Origin: Macrotrachela quadricornifera
Lineage: Eukaryota; Rotifera; Eurotatoria; Philodinida; Philodinidae
Assembly (NCBI GenBank): GCA_022393335.1
Contig: JAJEKB010021564.1
Span: 368,146-432,145 of the forward strand
Reading direction: 5' to 3'
Length of the DNA stretch: 64,000 nt
Shown here in pieces: positions 22,831-32,362 of the stretch (position 1 is the first letter of the stretch; each line of letters starts with the position of its first letter). The position numbers and the translations under genes were made by a program. Below the pieces are notes generated by a model. The model did not search any database. It worked only from the letters and a program-made list of their open reading frames with translations, and had not been told where the DNA came from.

Positions 22831-24009
22831 TCTTTTGAACTATTCTCAGGAGACCATATCAATTCGCTTAACCTATTTTCTATTAATCTATTCTTTTAAA
22901 TCTAAAATCTATATCTGTCCGTTTAACTTGTTCCTTAAACCCATCAGCCTAATCTAACTCTCTAAACCTATATATTTGTATATTTTCCGTAGTCTAAATT
23001 GTACATCGATTCTATTCAAAGAATAAAAGTGTTCGATTTTTTAATTCAACTTAATTAGCTCATGTTGTTAAATTGTTTTCTTTAACACACAATATTAAAA
23101 CCTTTCCTATTGAAATCTTTATTGATCTAAAATTATTGGTTAAGAGATTCGCATAGGACATATACCATTTAATTCAGATTTTTCCAGTCAAACTAACCTT
23201 AGTTGGGAAAAATAAAGATTTTCTTTATGAAGTCTGAGCAAAAGATTTTCGGTAAGAGGAATCAACTGAAATTTACATATATCGAAAAGACAAAAAGAAC
23301 CAATTTGAAAAACTTTAAAAACTATATGTCGGAATCGTTTTCTTGATCCCAAGAAGTTCTCAAAATCGGCCTCCACTAACTGAAGAAATACATCTAAAAA
23401 ATTTTCGAAAACTGATCATCCTAATCGATTGCTCGACTTCGAGAACCTTCAATCAAGTTTTATGATAAATGGTTATTTTCTCAAAATAGTTCGTCGCTAA
23501 GTGAAAATCTTAAATGGAATAGTATTAGAAGCACGTGAATCATTGAGTGATCACTCAGTTTTAAGTAGATTATGCGCTAAAGAAAAAAATTAAACCTTAG
23601 TGTTAACGGTGAAGTGAGTCATCAACCGGTCGTATTAATCGATGAAGTTATGTCTGTCAACTGTCTTTTTATTCATATAAATTGTTAGACTAACATTCTT
23701 AAGGTTGTTTTGAATTAAGCTACGTTAAAAAAAAAAAGATCTATTCCTAATCGTGTGCTTCTTTCAAAAAATATTAAAACGCTCTAAGATTCACTGCAAT
23801 AGCTGCGAGGGTTGCATGATTGAAGTGTTGTGTATTAGTCGAAGTATAAACTTCATATAGCGAAGTGTAAAGGTTAAAACGAGTACTACGATGTCGAACA
23901 TCGATTGCGAAGTGAATCTAAATAGATAATTAGAACAATGAAGTTAGAGCGCTTGAGCTTCTAATTAGTGCATATCCATCCATTTTAGATATAATAAACA
24001 AGGTTAGTG
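22831..24009. other. AT-rich interior of the giant element, nothing recognised
   Basis: No convincing gene. The minus-strand frame around 23188-23376 shows no domain. A segment at 23430-23470 (ATTGCTCGACTTCGAGAACC) resembles 18715-18750 and the GTCGAGGAATCCGAATC repeats at 55 and 60 kb. Confidence 0.4.
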
Positions 24010-24510
24010 TATGCGAAATCTTTTCTCGGCGATACCTTTAGCAAATACTCTACGAAACTCTTTGTCTACGATATATTTAGAAAGTGCAGTACACTACCTT
24101 TTTAGAGCGGTAAAGCCAATAAGGGTTTTATACGAAACCTGGAAGATTTCGAAACTTTATGAAGGTTTCGTTGTCTTTTACCATACCTTCCGAAGGTACA
24201 GTACGAAACCTTTTTGACGAAGAAGAACCAATAAGGGTTTTATACGAAACCTTGAAGGTTTCGAAAGTTTATAAAGGTTTCGTTTTTCTTACGAAACTTT
24301 TCGAAGGTACAATACGAAACCTTTTGCGTACGATACTTTTCAAAAATACACTACGAATCCTTTTCTGGTTCTTCTGGGCCAAACAAAAAGGGTTTTACAC
24401 GAAACCTGGAAAATTGCGAAACTTTATGAAGGTTTCGTGGTTTTCTACGATACTTCTTAAGGTATAGTAACATGCCACGAAACCTCTTAAGTTTCGTATG
24501 GTACCTTTTT
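24010..24510 (+). repeat. TACGAAAC-type subterminal block, right side
   Basis: Units of about 50-65 bp with TTTTATACGAAACCTGGAAG, TTCGAAACTTTATGAAGG and TTTCGTA occur at least six times. The block is the inverted relative of 19205-19470. Overlapping open frames (24011-24467) are by-products of the repeat. Confidence 0.6.
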
Positions 24511-24522
24511 TTTTCAGTGTAG

Positions 24523-24744
24523 CGGAGGCAAAGCCACTCAGTTATATTTCAGATTTAAACTCATCATTCTCTCACGACTTTAGCAATTTTTTTTGGTTAA
24601 GGTCGACATATAATATTATAATCTCGAGCTTACTTGACCGTTTTCTCGACCCTAGGGAAGCTTGTGATTTAAATCTAACAATGGATGGCTACCTTGTAGT
24701 GCAATTCAAACATCACAGTGTGAAGTCTCCAGGGTGGCTAGACC
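24523..24744. other. Short stretch between two elements
   Basis: About 220 bp of unassigned sequence between the giant foldback and the 1.8-kb palindrome. It may be old flanking DNA. Nothing coding. Confidence 0.4.
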
Positions 24745-24783
24745 TAGAGACAAGTTCCCTAATAACGACGGGAAAAAAGTGTC

Positions 24784-25392
24784 TCATCTTGTTTCACTTC
24801 GTTCTCGACTATTTAATACATAACCAAACCTAATTTTTATATATGGAGAATCCTTGGATTCTCCTCTTTCAAATGATATATAAATATCCTTGCTTCTGAA
24901 TAGTTTCGGAGGAGAAATCAGCGGTCTACGATGAAGGTGTCTGCCCGTCGTTATTAGGAGTACTTTCTCTAATTCCGACGCTAAGCCAAATTTGATCCCT
25001 AATAACGACGCCCAGCTATTTTTTGTCCCAAATAACGACGGAAACAGCGAAATTGGTATATAGCTATATACAAGACAAAATCTGATATCAATTTGAGTAG
25101 TCTGATCAATTAGGATCGTTTTCCACCACTTTATCCCATATTTCATAAGAAATCGTTTTTTTGTGCCTGGGGTACCCCCTGGTATTTGAAAAAAATTTTT
25201 TGTCATATTTCTATTTATGGTCTGTACAGATCGATAGAATGAAGTATGCTGATTACGAATATCACATTTTTTTTCTAAATTAGCTGGATAATAAGGGATA
25301 TCTTGAACATTTTCGAAAGACTGAAAAATCAATTTTTGCCCTATAAGTCCATTAATATCATGTATATGATCCTTGATATTAGGCTCATTCAA
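24784..25392 (-). CDS. Palindrome ORF, left arm (unrecognised, 202 codons)
   Basis: An open frame without an ATG at its beginning. It is bounded upstream by a stop about 23 codons before the TTG counted here, and the first ATG is at about codon 63. The N-terminal two thirds has ordinary protein composition (NIKDHIHDINGLIGQKLIFQ, DQTTQIDIRFCLVYS). The last third is generated by the repeated CGTCGTTATT motif and is unlikely to be protein. No family is recognised. It could be an exon captured by the element. Confidence 0.25.
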   Translation of the reverse strand: MNEPNIKDHIHDINGLIGQKLIFQSFENVQDIPYYPANLEKKCDIRNQHTSFYRSVQTINRNMTKNFFQIPGGTPGTKKRFLMKYGIKWWKTILIDQTTQIDIRFCLVYSYIPISLFPSLFGTKNSWASLLGIKFGLASELEKVLLITTGRHLHRRPLISPPKLFRSKDIYISFERGESKDSPYIKIRFGYVLNSRERSETR

Positions 25393-25915
25393 TGCGGAAT
25401 TTTTTTCTCTATCAGAATATATAAGAAGATTTTGGAAGCTAGAGTGTTTTAAAAATGTTTCTCAGTGAATACCACCCCCAATGGGTCCTATAGTTATATA
25501 CAGTGTTTTTTTGACCTCTACAGAAAAATACTTTGCACCGATGAATCAACGAGATTTTTAGTTACAAAAGATAACTTGATGAACTCTTTCTAATGAAATC
25601 GTTTCTAACACTATTTAAAGTGCTTTGTTACCATTTGTATAGACACCCTAGATGGAAGAGGACGAGATTACAGCGATCGCCTAAACGATGGTTATCACTA
25701 CCAAACCTGTTTCATTAGAAAGAGCTCATCAAGTTATCTTTTGTAACTAAAAATCTCGTTGATTCATCGGTGCAAAGTATTTTTCTGTAGAGGTCAAAAA
25801 AACACTGTATATAACTATAGGACCCATTGGGGGTGGTATTCACTGAGAAACATTTTTAAAACACTCTAGCTTCCAAAATCTTCTTATATATTCTGATAGA
25901 GAAAAAAATTCCGCA

Positions 25916-26524
25916 TTGAATGAGCCTAATATCAAGGATCATATACATGATATTAATGGACTTATAGGGCAAAAATTGATTTTTCAGTCTTTCGAAAATG
26001 TTCAAGATATCCCTTATTATCCAGCTAATTTAGAAAAAAAATGTGATATTCGTAATCAGCATACTTCATTCTATCGATCTGTACAGACCATAAATAGAAA
26101 TATGACAAAAAATTTTTTTCAAATACCAGGGGGTACCCCAGGCACAAAAAAACGATTTCTTATGAAATATGGGATAAAGTGGTGGAAAACGATCCTAATT
26201 GATCAGACTACTCAAATTGATATCAGATTTTGTCTTGTATATAGCTATATACCAATTTCGCTGTTTCCGTCGTTATTTGGGACAAAAAATAGCTGGGCGT
26301 CGTTATTAGGGATCAAATTTGGCTTAGCGTCGGAATTAGAGAAAGTACTCCTAATAACGACGGGCAGACACCTTCATCGTAGACCGCTGATTTCTCCTCC
26401 GAAACTATTCAGAAGCAAGGATATTTATATATCATTTGAAAGAGGAGAATCCAAGGATTCTCCATATATAAAAATTAGGTTTGGTTATGTATTAAATAGT
26501 CGAGAACGAAGTGAAACAAGATGA
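25916..26524 (+). CDS. Palindrome ORF, right arm (identical copy)
   Basis: Translates to exactly the same 202 residues as the left-arm frame, in mirror orientation, so the two frames are transcribed away from the central loop. The same doubts apply: no ATG at the start, and a repeat-derived C-terminal third. Confidence 0.25.
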   Translation: MNEPNIKDHIHDINGLIGQKLIFQSFENVQDIPYYPANLEKKCDIRNQHTSFYRSVQTINRNMTKNFFQIPGGTPGTKKRFLMKYGIKWWKTILIDQTTQIDIRFCLVYSYIPISLFPSLFGTKNSWASLLGIKFGLASELEKVLLITTGRHLHRRPLISPPKLFRSKDIYISFERGESKDSPYIKIRFGYVLNSRERSETR

Positions 26525-26563
26525 GACACTTTTTTCCCGTCGTTATTAGGGAACTTGTCTCTA

Positions 26564-27340
26564 CTTTAGAATCCTGTCAGATCCAATGGGATTTCTTCAA
26601 CAAGAGAGTTTTCGATAGTACGATGTTACAAGTTAAGGATTTCTCCTCATCAAATATCGATAAAAGTTCTCATCTTGTATCCGACAGTATCTGAGCCTTC
26701 AAAATTGCTACGTTGATTACAGATCCCGTGGTATGCTGCTAGATTACCTTACGCAATCGATTTACTGTCAAAATGAGGTAATCCTTCTCTTTCCATGTCT
26801 CTCGGTATATGATTACATATTCAATGATCGTATATGTCTGAATCGTACACTGAGAAATATAATCGTATACGAAAAAATACAGAGTAAAACGAAAAATCGT
26901 AGACGAGCTTTGTTTGTCCATAAACGATCGTATTTCTATGCATACAACCACAGACTTATACGATCGCGATACTGTACCATGGAAAACGGTGTATTTTCTC
27001 CAACTACGAGTGTGTCTATTTGACATGGGTAAATATTGACGATGGCTTGATAATACTTGGAAGATATTGGATATGATGATATACGATAGCAACAAACAGG
27101 GATGCCCAGATGACTAAAAAGCGAAGGCATCATAAAATCTACTGAATATATGTATATTTTTTTCGACAGAGCGCAAGAAAATGACGATTTTTTGCTGAGA
27201 AAAATCAAGCGTTTTCGATACTATGGATCAAACGATTCGTCACAAACCCACGGTCTGGGCGCTCTTGCGACTAATATATTAATTTGCGCTCGGAAACTAA
27301 AAACTGAAACCGACTTGCGAAGATTGTTCAAAATTATAGA
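26564..27340. other. AT-rich stretch with irregular ATCGTATA repeats
   Basis: Between about 26740 and 27110 ATCGTATAC/TCGTATATG-like words recur at irregular spacing on both strands. Open frames exist on both strands and none looks like protein. Confidence 0.4.
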
Positions 27341-27655
27341 ACAAGTAACGCTCGTCGCTGCGACTCGCTTAATCCTCGACCGAATATAGGCTACTCCTTA
27401 TCTATCGCTTCTCATGGAATTATATATTCAGAACTATCACTTAACAAATACACGCATACAAAAAACCTATTCATTATTCTTATAGACGATCGTCTTGTAG
27501 GAAAAGACCAACTTGTTGAATAGCGTATAGATTTTAGAATACGTATGTTTGTTCGACGATACTTATCAATGTACAATTCAACGAGAAACGATAGATAATG
27601 ATTAGACTATATTTAGTGGCGGGTTAAGCGAGTCGCAGCGACGAGCGTTACTTGT
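27341..27655. mobile_element. 315-bp foldback with ACAAGTAACGCTCGTCGCTG ends
   Basis: Perfect 30-bp terminal inverted repeats: ACAAGTAACGCTCGTCGCTG then CGACTCGCTTAA at the left, and TTAAGCGAGTCGCAGCGACG then AGCGTTACTTGT at the right. Imperfect pairing continues inside (CTATCTATCGCTTCTC with GAGAAACGATAGATAATG). Single ends of this family occur at 18291, 56238 and, degenerate, at 2233, 2484 and 60664. Non-coding. The flanks TTATAGAA and TTATCGTT agree at only 5 of 8 bases, so a duplication is uncertain. Confidence 0.75.
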
Positions 27656-28364
27656 TATCGTTTCGTAAAATTTTGTGCAATTTGTCCCACCAAAAACGAC
27701 AAAAAACGAGGCGGCGCGCATTTTCTCAACTGAAATGCTCAATTTACCGTCGAAACATCGCTCCTTCCTAAAAACTCGTGAAAATCCCAGATCGGCTACT
27801 GAGAAGAACGAGTTATGCACACAGACCCACATTCTTGTTCATATACATCATGCCGATTACATAATACTGGCTCGAGTCTGAACCTTGAAAAAACAGAATC
27901 CCTTCGACAGCTCGAATGAAAACATATAACAGACTGGAATTTCAGCCTAAAGAAAAAACCCATTTGCAGGAGTTCAAACTTGCGAAAGCTGGATGCGCTC
28001 GAAGGTCCAATATGAAAAGATATGACTGTCTCGTACTTGAGTGAAACGCACATAAACTGTACCGTTTAAGGAAAAAATCGAAAAAACTTTACTAATAAAG
28101 CAGAACTAAATGATGTATATGATATAACAATGTCGAATGTGTATAAAAATAATACTTTCCCAACACTTCCCTGTGCTATGATAAAAATCCACGGTATTAC
28201 ACCCGATTTGTCTACGCTATATGCATATACTAGCAAAAGCCCGTGCATACTGCACAGATGCTTCCTTCCTGTAAAGTTGCACATCTGTTCTTTAGCCTTA
28301 ATTCGGTAATAGATAATCAGACAGGTTGAAAGTACATAGAAAACTTATACCCATATACCATGGT
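27656..28364. other. Intergenic, nothing recognised
   Basis: No gene supported. Frames on both strands overlap without domain character. Confidence 0.4.
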
Positions 28365-28595
28365 ACTCCTAGCTACTTGTAGCCTTATCCTCTTGTGGAT
28401 TACCTCTCGTAGACTTATTTCGTCATTTCTTATCCCTTATATCCCATGCAGCCTTATCTATTTATCCCTATACCATTATCTCCTTATACTCGTTCAGTTA
28501 TATTCCTTATGTCTTTGTAGCTTTATCCTCTTTATCCCTATATCCTTATCCCCTTATAGTCCTATCGCACTATCCCTCATTCTATCATAGCATTA
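28365..28595. repeat. CCTTATCCCTATA satellite-like array
   Basis: Degenerate units of about 12-18 bp such as CCTTATCCCTTATATCCC and CTTTATCCCTATATCCTT. It resembles in style the arrays at 19500-20960. Confidence 0.6.
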
Positions 28596-28599
28596 TAGT

Positions 28600-28831
28600 C
28601 ATTGAAGACCTATGCATACCCTCATATGACAGCTCTTGAGGCCTATGGATACCTCTCTATAATAGCTTTTAATGACCTATGGATACTCTCATATAACAGC
28701 ACTTGAGGACCTATGGGTACCCTCATATAACAGCTTTTAACGACCTATGGATACCCCTATATAGTAGATTATGAGGACCCAACGATACCCCTATATAATA
28801 GGGTTTGAGGACCCTAGGGTACCCCTATATA
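28600..28831. repeat. ~44-bp minisatellite next to the mariner element
   Basis: Five to six units of GACCTATGGATACCCTCATA plus TAACAGCTTTTGAG. It ends exactly where the mariner TIR begins, so the transposon inserted at its edge or inside it. Confidence 0.75.
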
Positions 28832-30133
28832 CTTAGGTCTGACCACAAGTTCGTGCATCAATAGAAAAAAATATGAAGATAAAGAGAAAGTTCTATTTTT
28901 ATTTCATTAAATGTTCAAAGTAGTCACCATGATTATTTATACAAAGTTCCATTCTTTCCAACAATTTGTCAAAGGTTTTTTTAAACTCTTCTTCTGAAAT
29001 TTGTTTTACTATCTTGGAAACCGCGCGAGCCAAAGATTTTTCATCTGGTTGATCAGTTAAACGGTTCTTGACATAATCATTTAACCAATAATCACATGGT
29101 GAAAGGTCAGGTGAATATGGTGGATGCGGCATTATATTGATATCTTCTTCTGTTAAATAGTTAATAACATCTGAATGGCGATGGGGTCCAGCATTATCAT
29201 AAAGCAGTTTTATACCTTTTGTACCATTTGACCTTCTTTGTTTCCATATTTCCTTAACAATGGGCTTGAGACAATTTTCAATATAATAAGTATGATCAAT
29301 AGTCTCGCCTTTATCAACAGCATGTACAAGAACAGGACTATTTGATTTAAAGAATATACAGAATAAATTTTTTGGTTCAAATCTGCCTCGACGAACTATA
29401 GTTGCTGGTGATTGACCTTCGGCAATCCAGCTAGCATTTGTTGACTTGCGACCAATTTGTCTGTGGTAAATCCATGTCTCATCGCCTGTAATAATGTCAC
29501 ATAATCGCCAAGAACCAGCACGAAATTTGGCCAGATTTTCACGACAAAGTTTAACTCGCTCTTCCTTTTGTTCAGCAGTTAGTTGATGGGGGATCCAACG
29601 TGATGTAATTTTTCTCATCCTGAGATGGTCGTGGATAATTCGTTCGATTGTACCGTGAGAGAGAAATGTCTCAGCTATAATATCATCATAAGTTGAATGT
29701 GGATCATTGCTAATAACCTATCGTACCAGTTCAATATTTTCATCTGTAAGTTCGGAAACTGGACGACCGGATCGAGGATCATCATTGACATCTTCTCTTC
29801 CTTCACGGAAACGTTCGGCCCACTTTGCAACTGTTCGACATGCTGGAGCATCAGGTCCTAAAGCTGTTGCTAGTTCCTCGTGGATTGTCTTTGGAGCTAT
29901 TCCCAAAATAGTTCGAATTCTAATATAGTATCGATTGTATTCATTATCCATTTTTTTTCGGTCGAATTATATTTTATCTGAAAAAAATGTTGTGACCAAC
30001 TTCAAAAACGAGCTGTTATACATATTATTATAGGAAAGACCTTCCACTATTTATTTATGAAAAAAATAAGTCCAATGTTAATTGATCTAAGAAACTGCCA
30101 ATAGCAGTGCACGAACTTTTGGTCAGACCTAAG
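28832..30133 (-). mobile_element. Full-length mariner transposon, 1,302 bp
   Basis: Terminal inverted repeats CTTAGGTCTGACCACAAGTT (left) and AACTTTTGGTCAGACCTAAG (right) extend about 26 bp with one visible difference and are flanked by TA on both sides (28830-28831 and 30134-30135), the target of the Tc1/mariner superfamily. Size, TIR length and the DD34D transposase fit classical mariner. The only damage seen is a premature stop in the transposase. Confidence 0.88.
28899..29951 (-). pseudogene. Mariner transposase (DD34D) with one in-frame stop
   Basis: The frame runs from ATG 29951 to a stop at 28899-28901, about 350 codons, interrupted only by TAG at 29718-29720 (LVR-stop-VISNDPHSTYDD; probably CAG or CAA originally). 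The N-terminal part has the paired HTH-type DNA-binding region with SGRPVSELTDENIELV. The catalytic part shows GDETWIYH (first Asp), LLYDNAGPHRH (second Asp) and PYSPDLSPCDYWL (third Asp). Exactly 34 residues separate the second and third Asp, the mariner signature. The protein would cut and paste the element at TA sites. The stop separates the DNA-binding domain from the catalytic domain, so this copy should be inactive. Confidence 0.9.
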
Positions 30134-30344
30134 TATGGTATTTACCAACAGATTTTTCTTTTTACTTTTTTCGAATTTATCCTTCTTATTCATGTTTTTT
30201 CCAGAATCCTTTACGGATTTTTCCAATTTGTTTACCTATATAAAGCAAACTTCTTCCAACATAGAATCAGTCATTGATATTCTAACAGTTAAAAAAGTCT
30301 ACCGGTTCAACACCATTACCAGCAAAATAAATTATAGTTCGATC

Positions 30345-30833
30345 ATGACTTCAGGTATTCTTGCTGAGGTGATTCAATCTTCAAAAGGTATGATCAAGAT
30401 CAACATTGACGGATTTTTATATATCAAAGACAAAAATCGCAATGATTTGTATGACTGGGTTTGCGGAAACAGACAAAAGGCAATAAAATGCACTGCAAGG
30501 GCTACTACATTTCGTATTGGGGATCAGCATCAGATTCGCAGTTTTAATACTGAACAGCATAATCATGCTCCATTAGAAAACAAATCCTCAATTTTGAAAG
30601 CATGTAATAAAATGAAGAATTTGGCTCGAATTAGCAATGATCAACCAGTACAAATTATTACGAATGTTCTTGCTACAACATCACGTGAAATACAACCATC
30701 TTTACCACGAAAAGATGCTTTAAGACAACAAGTCAAAAGAGCAAAACATACTTGTGACAATGAACATGAACCGAAAGATTTAGATAATTTTAAACTACCA
30801 GATGCATATTCTGTTACACTCACGTCAGTATGA
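30345..30833 (+). CDS. FLYWCH zinc-finger protein, probably MULE-derived
   Basis: ATG 30345 opens 162 residues. The frame is also open for 70 codons upstream, but that part is Phe/Leu-rich, lacks coding character and directly abuts the mariner element. Residues ~21-76 fit a FLYWCH finger: DGFLYIKDKNRNDLYDWVC, C40 and C49, KCTARATTFRI, then HNH at 72-74, giving C2H2 metal ligands. The rest (IITNVLATTSREI, LPRKDALRQQVKRAKH) resembles the linker that follows FLYWCH in MULE-type transposases. No DDE domain follows, so this is either a truncated transposase remnant or a domesticated DNA-binding protein. It is convergent with the GH16 gene at 31271. Confidence 0.6.
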   Translation: MTSGILAEVIQSSKGMIKINIDGFLYIKDKNRNDLYDWVCGNRQKAIKCTARATTFRIGDQHQIRSFNTEQHNHAPLENKSSILKACNKMKNLARISNDQPVQIITNVLATTSREIQPSLPRKDALRQQVKRAKHTCDNEHEPKDLDNFKLPDAYSVTLTSV

Positions 30834-31270
30834 TAATACAGGTTTTACGAAAAAATAAACAAACTTTATTTTGTGTCTTTTTGCTGGGATATCCCTTTTA
30901 AGGGACATTTGGTTTTAGCGACATGAACAATAAAAAGATTTCGGGATGATTTTTTTCTGATAGATTGACGATATACTAAGTGATATCACAAACTAAGACC
31001 AAAGTTTACGTTGTATTTATGAACCAACAAAATTTTCAAAAAAATAAGAATTTGTTTAGAAGATGTCAGTTGAAAAAGTCTATTGCTCCATCTGACAGTT
31101 GTTTAAGAGTGGTTTTTTCTCTCTGTTTGATATATCAAGCTTCCTTAATTTGGAAAAGCTCTGGTTTTTATGTGCAAGGTCTTATTACATTTTTATTGCA
31201 ATTACCGCAATATTTCTTGCAAGGGACATCCGGCTTTGAAGGGTTAAAAACAAAAAAAAAAATTTTAAAT
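30834..31270. other. Intergenic between convergent genes
   Basis: About 440 bp of AT-rich sequence with AATAAA-like motifs on both strands (30851-30860 on plus). It serves as the 3' region of both neighbours. Nothing coding is supported. Confidence 0.5.
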
Positions 31271-32362
31271 TTAACGCCATTGGTAATAATAAACCCAATC
31301 AATTTCCATCCGGCGTGGGAAAATATTTTCATCGATACCTTGTGAACCACCCCTAAATACAAAACATTTTTTTTTCACTTAAAGAAAATAAATGCATAAC
31401 TGACCAGAAACCGCCAACAGCAATATTAAGCAGAACAAAAAATGGTTTGTCAAATGGCCTAAATAAAATAATACAGAAATGAAATGAAATTCAAATTAAT
31501 AAAATCTACCATTTAGTCCAATCTCCTTGTTTATTCCAAACGAAGATTCTTGTTTGCATTGGATTTCCTTCATTTCCAACGAACATTTCAAGTTTATTCG
31601 CACTCCATTCAAGTGTATAAATTTTAAAACTTGATACTGCGTCATTGACAATGACCGAATGACTAGGATGATTTCCTAACTTATGATTATTTGCTTTCGT
31701 ATGAACAGTAGCATGAATACGTAATGGATCATAACCAACTTGTTCCATCAAATCAATTTCACCGTTATCAGGCCAATAATTATTGCTATACGTTGATCTT
31801 CGTGGCAACTAGTTTCAATCGAATCAGAATACATTATATCACAGAGACTATTTTTTTTTCAGTTAAAACTTACCAGCCAAAGTGCTGGCCATAGGCCACG
31901 ACCAGTAGGAAGTTTGGCACGAATTTGTAAACGACCATATGTCCAGTCAGCTTTGCTCTTCAAACGAGCAGAAGTAAAACGACGATTACCCCAGTTTTCC
32001 TAATGAGAAAATCTCAGTTTTTTACATCTATTATAAATCTAACATATCATACTTTACGAGCTTCAATTATCAAACGACCATTGGAACTGCCTGGAAATAA
32101 TTCACAACGCGCATTTTCCCGTCGATTTTTTGTATAAAATTGTTCTTCATTGTTACCTAAAGATAGTTAATCCAAAATGTTGAAGTACAAATATGTGATG
32201 AAAAAATAACAGACCCCATCCACCACCACCTTCATCAAAATCCCATTTATTTGTATCAACACCGCCATTCCAATCGAAATCATCTGCCCATACACGAACC
32301 CAAGCAGCTTCACTTACTGCTACCATACACCATAAATATATCCACAATAGATACCCTCTCAT
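31271..32362 (-). CDS. Secreted GH16 beta-1,3-glucanase (laminarinase-like), six exons
   Basis: I joined six exons: 32215-32362, 32053-32156, 31874-31999, 31510-31808, 31405-31458 and 31271-31352. The five GT-AG introns are 58, 53, 65, 51 and 52 bp. The product is 270 residues. It starts with a signal peptide (MRGYLLWIYLWCMVAVSEA). Exons 2-3 give the ENARCELFPGS, GRLQIRAKLPTGRGLWPALW segment. Exon 4 holds the GH16 catalytic motif NGEIDLMEQVG (nucleophile and acid/base Glu of E-x-D-x-x-E). Exons 5-6 supply KPFFVLLNIAVGGFWGG and FPRRMEIDWVYYYQW, the conserved end of the fold. All key parts are present, so it should hydrolyse beta-1,3- or beta-1,3/1,4-glucans outside the cell or in the gut. Reading exon 4 alone would wrongly suggest truncation at a TAG that is really inside a splice donor. 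Horizontal acquisition is possible but not tested. Confidence 0.9.

Larger units (their letters stand above)
19200..24522. mobile_element. 5.3-kb giant foldback-like element made of repeats
   Basis: The two ends are inverted relatives: CTACACTAAAAAAAAAACCA followed by TACGGAACTTGAAAAGG on the left (19200), and CCTCTTAAGTTTCGTATGG then TTTTTTCAGTGTAG on the right (ending 24522). Each end runs into a subterminal block full of GTTTCGTA / TACGAAAC motifs, in opposite orientation on the two sides (19205-19470 and ~24010-24510). The interior holds CCTTAATCTA satellites, a CTTTGACC/CAGCCTTAA satellite, two separate foldbacks and a 10-N assembly gap. No long open frame exists. The reading as one element rests on the matching ends. 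No target duplication was seen, so two independent blocks remain possible. Confidence 0.55.
24745..26563. mobile_element. 1.8-kb near-perfect palindrome with identical ORF in each arm
   Basis: Arms 24745-25598 and 25710-26563 (854 bp each) are symmetric about 25654 with no indel. I found one mismatch (GAACTC against GAGCTC near the inner end). The unique loop is 111 bp. The ends read TAGAGACAAGTTCCCTAATA then ACGACGGG, and the CGTCGTTATTAGGGA motif recurs four to five times in each arm. Each arm encodes the same 202-codon open frame. The layout suggests a foldback element or a very recent inverted duplication. A hairpin assembly artefact is not excluded, although the loop and unique flanks on both sides argue against a simple one. 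No target duplication. Confidence 0.75.

Noticed and set aside
24498..24833. 111-codon plus-strand frame spanning the edge of the palindrome
   Set aside because: It starts in the end of the giant element and runs into the palindrome arm, so it is a chance junction frame.
31168..31362. 64-codon minus-strand frame in a different phase
   Set aside because: It overlaps the real last exon of the GH16 gene in another frame.
31510..31510. Apparent TAG truncation of the GH16 gene after GDWTKW
   Set aside because: The TAG belongs to a GTAGATT splice donor; splicing to 31458 restores WPFDKPFF in frame.
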